Assembly: GCF_001411555.2 (NCBI RefSeq)
Contig: NC_049904.1
Coordinates: forward strand, 31,757,370 to 31,821,369
Source: Juglans regia
Taxonomy: Eukaryota; Streptophyta; Magnoliopsida; Fagales; Juglandaceae
DNA: 64,000 bases
Direction of reading: 5' to 3'
How positions within the stretch are numbered: position 1 is the first letter of the stretch; every line of letters begins with the position of its first letter. The notes under the pieces were generated by a model, which made no database searches, had not been told where the DNA came from, and saw only the letters and a program-made list of their open reading frames with translations. Positions 13,001 through 25,000 of the stretch are shown here, piece by piece. The position numbers were made by a program, and so were the translations under genes.

Positions 13001-16000
13001 CTCGTAAATGAACAACTTAATAAATTGTGGCCTTTTGCAATAAATCAAGTTTAATCTTCAACATTCCCCCTTAAACTTGACATCTTTCCAACACCGATCA
13101 TCATCCTCAACTTCTGAAATGTATCATATTTGAGAGGCTTTGTGAATATATCAGCAGCTTGGTCAAGTGACTTCACATACTCTACCTCCACGTACCTGCT
13201 CTCAATGCATTGTCGAATAAAATGATACTTTGTTTCAATATGCTTGCTTCGATCATGAAACACTGGGTTCTTTGCTAGAGCAATAGCTGACTTATTATCC
13301 ATCATGATCTTGGTAGCTTCACTTTGCTCAAAATGGAGTTCCTTCAGCAATATCTTTAACCAAATTGCATGACAAGCACAAGTAGCAGCAGCAACGTACT
13401 CAGCTTCACAAGTTGAAAGAGTGACTATGGGTTGTTTTTTAGAACACCAGGAAATTGCATTATTTCCCAAGAAAAAGACAAACCCAGTAGTACTCTTCCT
13501 ATCATCAATATCTCCACCATAATCACTATCACAATAGCCCATTAACTTGAACTTATTTGAAGCAGAGTAAAAAATTCCATAATCAAGAGTACCTTTAAGA
13601 TAACGAAGGATCCTCTTGGCTGCCTTCATGTGTGTTTCAGATGGATTTTCCATAAAGCGACTCACAAGTCCAACTGAAAAAACAATTTCAGGTCTAGTAC
13701 AAGTCAAGTATCTTAAGCTTCCCACAAGACTTCTGAACAACGTTGGATCAACCTTTTGTAGCCCTTTCTCCTGTTTTGAAAGTTTAACTCCACACTCCAT
13801 AGGCGTATTGACAGGATTGCAATCCAACATCTTGAACTTCTTTAACACTTCCTTTGTATAGGCTTCTTGCGAGATGAAAATCCCATCCTTCATTTGCTTA
13901 ACTTCAATTCCCAAATAATAAGACATGAGTCCCATATCACTCATCTCAAACTCTTGAGCCATAACCTTCTTAAAGCCTTCAAACATCTTTTGATTGTTTC
14001 CTGTGAATATAAGATCATCCACATAGACACAAACAAATAATAAATCGTCATGTTCCTTTTTCACATAGAGTGCATATTCATGAATGCATCTAGTGAAACC
14101 ATTCTCTTTAAAATACTTATCAAGACGGCTATTCCAAGCTCTTGGAGCTTGCTTTAATCCATATAAGGCCTTTTTAAGTCTAAGCACTTTATCTTCATAA
14201 CCTTCAATAACAAAACCGGGAGGTTGTTCAATATAAACTTCTTCCTCAAGATAACCATTCAAAAAAGCGGACTTAACATCCATTTGATGGATCTTCCATT
14301 GATATTGAGCTGCAAGTGAAAGTAGTAGTCGGATTGTCTCTAAACGAGCAACGGGAGCAAAAACTTCTTCATAGTCAATGCCATATTTTTGCTTGTAGCC
14401 CTTTACAACAAGCCTTGCTTTGTATCTTTCCACTTCACCCTTGGAATTCTTCTTGACTTTATACACCCATTTGACTCCAATTACTTGATTACCACTTGGA
14501 AGTGAGGCTAGCTCCCAAGTGTCGTTCTTTTTAATGGCTTGAATTTCCTCCTCCATGGCTTGTATCCATTTTTTATCTTTCATAGCTTCTTCAAAATTCA
14601 AAGGCTCATCACTAGAGTATAAGCATAACAAATTCTCATCTTCTAACCTTTCGGTTTCTTCATAGAGATCCTCAATGCTTCGATATTTTTGAGGACCTTC
14701 ACTTGAGCTAGATGAAGATGATGATGATGCTATTGAGGATGATGTTGGCGTTGTTGGAGATACAATTTCATCTTGGACTTCTTGTGTTGACGTTTCTTCA
14801 TCAAAATAGGGGAGAAAATCATAAGCATTTTCATTTTTTGTACTCCAATCCCATGTTGCATCTTCTTCAAATTCAACATCTCTACTAATAATGACTTTAT
14901 TGTTGCTTGGATTGAAGAACTTGTAGCCTTTTGAGTTCTCATCGTAGCCGATAAACACAACCTTCTTACTCCGATCATCAAGCTTTGATCTCTCTTGCTC
15001 TGGAACTTGAACATAGGCAATAGACCCAAAAACTCGCAAGTGTGACACATTTGGCTTCCATCCATTCCATGCTTCTTGTGGCGTCACATCCTTCAAACTT
15101 TTGGTAGGTGAGCGATTAGAGATGTAAACTGCACATGCAACCGCTTCAGCCCAAAATTCTTTTGGCATCGACTTGCTTTTCAACATGGTCCTTGCCATAT
15201 TGAGAATTGTTCGGTTCTTCCTTTCAACCACCCCATTTTGTTGTGGCGATCTAGGAACGGTCAAGGGACGACGAATTCCATGTGTCTCACAAAAAACCTT
15301 GAATTCGTTGGAAGTGAACTCACCACCTCTATCGGTTCTTAGAGATTTGATTTCATAGCCACTTTCTTTTTCGACACGAGCTTTGAATCTTTTGAATGCC
15401 TCAAAAGCCTCACTTTTTTTCTTCAAAAAATAAACCCATGTTTTTCTTGAATAATCATCAATAAAGAGCAAGAAATAAGAACTTTTACCAAGAGATGGAG
15501 GCTTGATTGGACCACAAACATCTGCATGTATAAGTTGAAGTGGCTCGATGGCTCTTGAATTGGATTGCTTGGGAAAGCTCTTTCTTGAATGCTTCCCTAG
15601 TAAACAAGCTTCACATAACTGATCAGGATGATCAATCAATGGAATACCTTTCACCATCCTCTTTGCTCCCAAATCTCTAAGCCCTCCAAAATTAAGATGC
15701 CCATATCTCATATGCCAAATCCATGATGTATCTTTAATACACGTCTTTAAGCACATGGCTTCATTAGTCTTCATATTCAACAAAAACATGCGATTTCTTG
15801 TCATAGAAGACTTAGCAATAAGGTTCCCTTCTTTATCTCTAAGCCAAAGAAAACGATCTTCCATGTTTATTTTGCAACCATTCTCCATGAGTTGCCCAAT
15901 ACTCAAAATATTATTTTTCATCTTAGGAATGTAATAAACATTAGGAAGAATCTTATGGCTCCCATTCTTTGCCTCAAACAAAATTGTACCTTTGCCTTTA

Positions 16001-19000
16001 ATCTCCACCTTTGATTCATCACCGAAGCGCACATGGCCCGTCACTTTGGTGTCAAGTTCCACAAATTTGCTTCTATCGCCCGTCATGTGGTTGCTAGCTC
16101 CATTATCTAGATACCACGTATTCTTCTCACCATTGTGCTCTTCATTAAGCGTGAGGAATAATACGGGCTCCTCAACATCTTCCTTGTGCAAAATGAACTT
16201 TGTCTCCTCTTCTACTTTCTTGGTTTGACACTCCCAAGAATAATGCCCATATTTTCCACAAGAATAACATTCAATTTGACTTTTGTCATTCTTTACCTCA
16301 TGATTGCCTCTTCCTCTTCCTCTTCCTCTTCCACGACCTCTTGAAAAATTTTGATTTCTTCCCTCTTGAGAAAAACTTTGCTCTGCTTTTCCTCTTCCAC
16401 GACCACGTCCTCGTCCACGGCCTCGACCTCTTCCACGTCCTTGGCCTCTTCTACCATTTTCACAAGCTTCTCCTTTATCTTTCAGGGAAAGCTTTGCTTG
16501 CAAGGCTTGCTCCACTTGCTCTTGCTTGCCTCGGTTCATCCTTTCTTCATGAGCCCGTAAGGATCCATTTAATTCATCAATGGACATGATCTCCAAATCT
16601 TTAGATTCTTCAATGGCTACAACTATATGGTCAAATTTGAAGTTGAGAGAGCGGAGAATTTTCTCAACAACACGAACATCTTCTAATTTTTCTCCAAGCC
16701 TCTTCAATTGATTCACCACCATCAGAACTCTTGTGAAGTAATCTGAGATGGATTCACTCTCTTTCATCAAAAGAGATTCAAACTCAGCCCTTAGAGTTTG
16801 AAGACGCACTTTCTTCACTCTTTCAACTCCCATGACGGAGTTTCGAAGAGTCTCCCATGCTTGCTTGGAGTTTGTTTCGTTGGCCACTTTCTCTAACATT
16901 TCATCATCTAAACCTTGATAAATGACTGTGAGCGCAGTTTGATCTTTCTTCCTTTCTTTCTCCAAGGCTTCCTTTTGGGCTTGATTCAAAGAATCCTCAT
17001 TTTGAGGTTGAACAAAACCTTTCTCAACAATCTCCCATAGTCCTTGGGAGCCAAGGATAGCCTTCATCCGGATTGCCCAGTTTTCATAATTGAGCTTGGT
17101 GAGTTGTGGATATTGGAAAGAAAGAGAGGTTCCTTTAGAAAACATTTTCTTGAACCTAAGCTCTGATACCACTCTGTTGGAAGATAGAGACAAAACAATA
17201 GAAGAGGAAAGAAGCACTCACACGTCGGTACTCTGTTTTTCTCCATTCATTCAATATTGTTTCAGTACATCAATATATAAAACCAAAAGAAAATTCTGGA
17301 AATTAAATTAATGACATTTATGGCCTTTCAGATTCACTAGACGGTACACACCTAGATACAATGAAAATAAACTTTCCAGTTTTTCACATATCTCGTAAAT
17401 GAACAACTTAATAAATTGTGGCCTTTTGCAATAAATCAAGTTTAATCTTCAACAGATAATGAGAAATTACCAAATCCCTATGTACTATTCCATCCCATAG
17501 TTTTGTCAATCCTCTATTCCATTTTGGAATATGACTAGGAATATCATTCTAACAGTTTTCCCAACCAACACATAGGTTTATTTAAAATTCAGTACTATTT
17601 TTTTGCTTTGTTTGGCTGTCAATTTGAAACTAGTATTGAATTTGCAAACCCAACTAAATATCAACTTTGTAGACGGCAGCAAGGTATAACATATTCACAA
17701 TGGAAAGGATTAAATGCTATGGTCACGCGAGAAATTTGATGCACATTTTATCTCCAGCTCTCAAATGCGATTATTCTGTTTGGAAATTTTACTTCTGGCA
17801 AAAGATGCTGATTGGCGTATGCCTTCAAATTTAGCTAAAAAATAAAGCATAGTCAATATGATCATGAGGACAAAATTATAAGATTAGTGCCAAACAAGAG
17901 ATACAAAAATCTTATTCAAAATGAAGCGGCAGCCACTTTTTTAAAGCTTCTGGCACCAAACACTTGGAAAAGGCTGTGTATTACGTGGCTGAATAACAAT
18001 ACGAACAAGCTGTTTGTACAGGCATTTCCCCTCCTATAATAGAGAAAATTCAACTGCTGATATAAATATATTCTTGTTATACACCCATCAATTAAAAAAT
18101 GCAAATCAGAAGATTGAAACTGTAAACATTGTGATGAAATAAAAAAAAAAGGTGAATTCTGTGAGACTCTGAGCATAAAACAGGTAATAGCACAAGTTCA
18201 TTTAAAATTCATTGTAAAACTCCCCCCCCCGGGGCCCCAAAAAAAAAAAAAAAAAAGGCAAATGAGCATCAGATAATTTAAAACTGTTTTTAATTACCAG
18301 GGTAAACAAACAGAATTAAAAATGATGTTGGGATGAAAGAATGGAGATGCCGTAATGGAACATAAAAACTTCTCATTCAAAATAATACTAACACTATAAA
18401 GAAGAAAGCTTCTCTAAGCAAAACTCACCGGACATTGTCAATAGAGAGCTCCTCTAGTGCCATTTGAATAGTGCCTGGACTGAACTTTGAGGGCAAGGAT
18501 GACCCCACCAGCCAATCTCTTGGCGGATATACCTTAAGAACATCAAATGCAAAGAAAGGAAATGAAAATTCAGCAAATCCCCATTCAACCAAGATCATTT
18601 CAAAAGAAATAACATCTATAAGCTTCTATGTTATTGCTATGGGAGCATGTACAATTACAGGGGATGTTCAGTACCGATTCTTATAGTACTGTTCGGGGAG
18701 TCAATAAGCTAATTCCTGTAGATGTCTATTTGCCAGGCCCAAAATGGTAAAAAAGTAGAAAGAAAGTGTAAATTCACAAAAAAAAAAAAAAACTGTGCCC
18801 CCCTGTTATAGCTCAACTGACATAGCATGTTATAAAAACTACTAATGCACACCTCCAGGCAAGGAAGAGGGACTGGTATGGAGAAAATGGAAAATCATTG
18901 TTTTTTGGTATTCATGCTATGGTTTGCGATCCAATTTGTTGAATTTAAAGGTTTGTTCTTGATTTAGGGGATGCTTGAAAAAGTTTTTCATTTCATGTCA

Positions 19001-22000
19001 TGTCATCTCATTTCCTTCCCAAACATCATTCAAACATAAATACTTTCAAATTAATCATTACAACTTTTTCAAACTTTCAAATAAAAAACAAAAACAATTC
19101 AACTTTTTTAAATCTCAAAACAAAAATAATATTAAAAATAATATTCTAACAATATTTTAATTATATATATTTTTTAATCAAAATTTTCTCTTTCCTTTCC
19201 AAAAGTCCAATAGATACTTAACTCAAACTATCTCACTACTATTTACAAACCATCTTATTACTATTCATAAAATTCTCTTCTCATCTCATTTTCCAAGAAT
19301 CCCTTAGTGTTCTGGGTAGTTGGTTGTTGCGGAATATAGGTTTTTGGTTTCTGGTATGCATAAATATGTCAGATTTGGAGTAAAAATCAATGAAATGTCT
19401 GATTCACACTTTATATCAGCTAGGAAAGACCTAGTTGTGATAATATGGATGGCGGTGAGCAAGTACATTTCCAGTCAAAGCTTGGCAAAAACCTTACTAG
19501 GATACTCCAGCCGTGCCTAGTTCTCTTGCTTTCTCAGACATTCTTTTACTTAAGGTCATGATTGAGAAGTAAGATGAGTTGAGAATGTTTTATCTTATCT
19601 CAAAACTTCTTATAATTTCCTTTCCAAATATCACTGAAACATACAAACACTTTTCAATTTCAAATCTTCAATTTTTTCATCAAATTATTATCTAATCATT
19701 ACAACATTCCTAAACTTACAAATAAAATACAAAAAACTAAATAATTTTTTCAAATTTCAAAACAAAAATAATATTAAAAAATTACATTCCAACAATTTTT
19801 TAACTATATAATATTTTTATTCAATTTTTTCTTTCTTCTTTTTCAAAATCCAATAATACAACTTAATTTAAATAATTTCACTACAATTCATAGAAGTCTC
19901 CCATACCAGCCACTCCTTCCTCAACTTCCCCCTCTGCCTATTTTTATCATCGCCACCATGATTGGGTCAAATGACTATTTTCCTTGTAACTCCACAAAAC
20001 CCAACCTGTGCGTGCCCGGCTTCTCATGTCATCAAGCATATGATAAAAAATGTATTCACTAATCCCCGATTTATGTGTTATTTCTGACCAAGAAACAAGT
20101 TTTTGGGAGATTTCAGACGCTCTAATTTTCTTTCAATCCTCCCAAAGGAATATTTTGCACAATTTCAATTTGGCAAGGTTGCCTAATCCATGATTAATTA
20201 GCTTAAACGATGACTACATATCCGAAGGAAAATGAAAAAAAAAAATAGTAAATAATCCCTAAATTACCTGCATATTGCATGCGAGATGGATCGCATAATT
20301 AACAGGAGTAATTTTGTCTTGATAATGGAATTTTGTCTCGCAGACGGATGAAAGCTTCATTAACACATTGAGTTGACTCAGTTCTATGAAGAAACATTGT
20401 GAAGACACAAGGCAACAATATGATAGATAATATACACAAGAATATGCATATGATACCTCATCAAATATCCATTTGCAAATGCCGGACTGTTGTAAAAGGC
20501 GAATATATTTGAATAACAACCCAACAACATCTTGCATGTGCTCTGCAGTTAGATCAACATTAGTCAACAAATCTATGCGCCAGGTTATTAGACACCACAA
20601 CAGTATAAAAAGTAATGTTTATCAGCAAATCACATAAAAAATATATATAGAGGAGAGAGAAGAGGGCTGAGTTGGGATGTTGAAAGTTCAAAACAACTAA
20701 CCGTGACCAGCGTCAGTAAGAACAATCACTACTTCGAAGAATGAAAACTCCAAGGTCCAATCATCTTCACCAGCAAACAATCTCGTGGCCCATCCTGCAT
20801 TTTTTATTTTGGAGGGGGGGCAACTGAATCAGATGGGCTTTTCAGAGATGGTGAGAATAATAAGCAAGACACATACAAACAGAACATACTCCCATAATTT
20901 CATATTTATACGTGGATAACAGGAGTAACATCACTCAGAGCAGGTATGCTAAATGTACAAAAAAAATTTATGGACCTAACTCATCTTGAAAATTATTTTA
21001 TAAGAGATGATTATTCATTGCTTATAAACATACCCAAGACCTTATCTACAAATAATGTGAGATTATTCTTCAACATCTTCTCTCACGTGTAGGTCAGTAT
21101 TTTTTCTGGTTCTTATTACAGGATAAGTAGTGCGGATTTCCATTCGTCCTGTGGCAGACTCTGATACCATGAAGAAATTTATGGACCTAACTCGTATTGA
21201 AAAAATGATTCTACAAGAGAGGATTACTCATTACTTATAAACATACTCAAGATCTTATCTATAAATAATGTGAAATAATTTCAGTTCATGAGAACGTCAA
21301 GAAGGATAGTCACTACGTAAATATCATTCCAACGTCGTAAAGACATCCAATTTTTCAGCATGCCACCCTTTAGATTTTTCTTACATTTATGAAACAAAAT
21401 GTTACTTTCCTAAATCCAACTAAATTACAATATTGAAAGACTAACTCGGAGATAAATATATAGGCCAACTTTTTGGTTCATAGGAGGTGAGTTGATATAG
21501 GGAATACAAATGTTGAAAGAAGAGATGGTGAAAGAAAACAAATCCAAGGGAGGGAAACATAAAGAATTTGCTTGAAAGTAGGGGTGTTACCAGCATCCTA
21601 TAGGGTGGGGTTGCTCCATTTCGCCCCCGGCCCCTGCATGGGCAGTGGGGTTTGCACCCTTGCAATCTGCCATCAGGATGCGAGAGCAGAGTCCCGTGTC
21701 CGTGTGCCAGGGGCGAAGGCGGACCCCTTATTAGTCCACCGCCACCCAAGGCTGTCACCCCCACCCCCCAAAAAAAAAAAGTTTTTGAAAAATCAAAATA
21801 TACTCTAGTTTTTAATCATAATTTCATAAATATAGAAAATGCCCCACAAAAAAGAATTATAATCCCTATATGCTCTGCAAAATTTATAAAATGCTAATAT
21901 ACTTAGAAATGTCTCTCTAATTTTTTCCTGTAGTTCCATAATTTTGTATAATTTCTATATATTATTTATTTTCAACATTGTGGTCTCACCAAAATAAAAT

Positions 22001-25000
22001 CAAAACTAAGTTTAGGAGAAATAATAAACTTATTAATATGAATTCCAAAGTTTTTTATTCTACAATATTAAGTTTCTTAATATAGAATCTTAAGTGAAAA
22101 TACAAGAAAATTGGTGATCTATATAAAAAATAGTTAAGAGATTTTATACTGATATAGACTTCATTAAGCAAGAAAAAACTTATTTAAGGTCTCAATTATA
22201 ATATTATATGCTTAATGTGACATGAAAATATCTAGAGTTTACATAAAATTTAATAAACTAGCTTACATATTAGAATGAAAGATGACATTCTAAAAGATCA
22301 TTTGATAGTTTCTATGAAACAAAATATATTAATACATTGTATTTTTAGAATTTTATTTCTACGTGTGTATTGCGAATTATCTAGATTTATTTTATATATA
22401 ATTATGTTTTTATGATTTTTGAATCTCAATGTGTCACACACTAGAGAATTTGGCCCCTCCTCATGAAAATTGTTAGTTCTGCCACTAGTCCCAGCCTAAG
22501 AAAGGCATAAAAAAAATTTGAATCCACGACAAATTTACAAAATCATGTCAAATCCACAACAATATGAAACTAGCAAAAAGAAAAAACCAAAACAGCAAAA
22601 AAATTGAGTATATGAGGAAAGAAAAAAAAAAAAAGCATAAACGTCATCCAAGTCGAATTCTCACTGCGGGTCCGCGCTGCCAGAGAAGAAAGAAAGTGGG
22701 GTGAAGACTGAAGAGAGAAGATGCAGATGCAAACCACACTGTTGCGATGACTACGAGAGGGAGAGAGAAGAGATAGCTAAGGGAGGGTAGAGAGAGAGAG
22801 ATGATTAAAACCACAAACCACCCCCCCAAACAACCCCATTTTGGCATTCATTTTAAAAATAAAAAGATTGGGTTTAGGCCCAAGCCAAGGGGCAGGGAGC
22901 AGAGCCCGCCCCCCGTCCCTGCATGGGAGGGTGGGATTGCCTGCACTGCTCAGGTGGGAGTGGGGTGGATGAGTGCACCCTGCCGCTCACTCCTACTTGA
23001 ATATTGACAAATGTAGAAGAAAGTTAATTCCTAAATAAGCATAAAAAGTGAGAGGCAGATGGAAGAGGCTGTTTTTTAGTAGGAGAATCAAAAGAACAAG
23101 AAACCCTCCACAAGTTAGTTAACAGGTGAAAAAATCCAGGCTCCAGTCCCACTGGGAAACGAAATGAGATTACAGGCAGACAGTATCGCTGAAATATAAA
23201 CATTTCGACAACTTCTTCCCCAAAAGACTTATTTGCTCCAATGGTGAGCAAGTTCACGACACAAAAGACTTACCTGAAAAGGAAGGTGATAATAATACAC
23301 AAGTGAAAGGGACTGCCCACAAAGAAAAAAGAGAAGGGAGTCCAAGAGGAAGCTAATAATCTCTACGTACATAATTATTTCAGGAGAGTGTCAAGTAAAA
23401 TGCTCAACATGTTGATTATCCTTATATTCATATAATTTAAATAAATAAACAGGAAGTTCTATTAGGAACTATTTCGAGGTGTAGCAATAGAAATCAATAT
23501 CATGTAAGTTTGAGCATGTAAAAATCAAGAAATCTGGAAAAACGGATATTGTGCAATACCCACCCAATGTTTTCAAGACGTAAAACAAAGATCCCTCTCC
23601 TGCATGGCCAATTAGATGACTAAGGTACCTGCATGGACCTTCCTTGTAATGGTGGATCTCCGGAGTTATCGGCCATGCAATTCTCAGTTTATGACCTTGT
23701 TTTATTGGGACAGATCTGACAAGAACCTGAAACAAAAACACAGACAGAAACAAAAATAATAATAAATAATAATCCCTTTAATATCTAAAAACCTTTACCG
23801 TATATAATTTTTGTCGAGGTTTCTTTTCTTGGAGTTCCACATATGAAATACTTTGTCTAGTCACATAAATGATTTACCACTTGTATGCATACCTGTAAAT
23901 GTTCGGATGTGCAAGGTTCACCAGGACAGCGGAAACAACTTCTTTCAGTGTTTCGAATGTCCTGGAACTTATGCTCCACCAGATTTTGAATCTCATCAAG
24001 ATTTTCTGGAAATGACATGATAGTTGTTAATAGCTTATAAGCAAACATAATTTTGAGCCTGAAGTGTACAGGAAAAATTAATCACTAACCTTTTCCGTAT
24101 ACAACCAGATGCATGAGATTGGCAGAATAATTTTCTTCATAAAATTTGAAGAGCTCTCGTCTTGTATCCAATCCTCTTGATTTTGGTATAACCTCCAAGG
24201 TATCCCAGCTCCCTACACAAGGAAGGTATCTAATAACATTGTAAGAAATGATTAGGACATGAGAGTCTTTTTACATACAACGGGTGGATCTTAAACTCAC
24301 TACCTAAGACTCAAAAACCAGGAGAAAAATACGTAAAAATAGGAGATGGAATTTGTCTTCAATCTTAATTTGGTCCAGCTTTTCATCAGTTTCTACCAAC
24401 TATATGTAGAGTAAAAATATAAAGATTACTTAATAATAGAAACAGTAAAAAGATAAAATCCTGACCTGTGCTGAACTTATGGAATGGATGACCCTCGATG
24501 CTCAAATGTTTCTGAAGCTGAAAAGGTGAGAAATTTCAAACAGAGTGAGAGAATCTGATTAGAAGCAATTGACAGCACTACTATAAAAACAAAATACCAT
24601 CGTATAATTCACATATATAAAAATAAGTAATTAAAAAAAAATACATAAACTGTGAAGATACGTTCATTAAATATTTTTTTCCTAATTTTGTGCAACTTAA
24701 GCATGAGTTTACATAGCTCAGCGGATTAGAGATAGAAGGCCCCACTTAAGTTAGGATCTACTACCATTTCCTCAGTCACTGTATTAAGCACAGAAACAGC
24801 AATTCTTTAATAGACAACAAATCGGACCGAGGAGAGAAAGTAAGATTAGTACATTGAGCGTATTGCAATTATAAAATATGCATAGAAAGGACAGTAACCA
24901 ATACCTGGTTCATTCTCCAAGAATCTGACAATAAGTTCTTCTGATGCTCTAAGAGAAAGAGACAGAGACAGAGACAGAGAGACATAAAGGTCTAAGATGA

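Larger units (their letters stand above)
12784..17454 (-). mobile_element. Full-length Ty1/copia LTR retrotransposon in intron 14 of protease copy A
   Basis: 4,671 bp with 280-bp LTRs (12784-13063 and 17175-17454) that I read as identical, TG...CA ends and a 5-bp target duplication GATAA (12779-12783, 17455-17459). On the minus strand the 5' LTR is followed within a few bases by TGGTATCAGAGC, the initiator-tRNA-Met primer site, and the 3' LTR is preceded by a polypurine tract (AAGGGGGAA). Orientation matches the host gene. Duplicate B has the uninterrupted target site near 46325-46335, so this insertion follows the duplication. It looks intact and young. Confidence 0.96.

Noticed and set aside
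18222..18256. C-run, GGGGCCCC and A-run in intron 14 of copy A
   Set aside because: Simple low-complexity tract; copy B has only C- and A-runs, consistent with slippage or sequencing noise.
20259..20600. A 113-codon frame that could be one longer exon
   Set aside because: Its middle ([13 protein letters not shown]) has no family counterpart; two exons with proper GT-AG sites give the conserved protein.
21441..21897. Open frames of 78-118 codons in intron 10 (also in copy B near 50295-50776)
   Set aside because: They are by-products of the GC-rich end of a hAT-like element and lie within an intron.
23469..23560. Exon 10 extended to the donor after GGTGG
   Set aside because: It shifts the frame of exon 11; using GTGGGT two codons earlier restores the conserved LGWAT.
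24711..24735. TAGCTCAGCGGATTAGAG resembles a tRNA A box, also present in copy B near 59546
   Set aside because: No B box, no cloverleaf and no anticodon stem follow; at best a relic of a tRNA-derived SINE.
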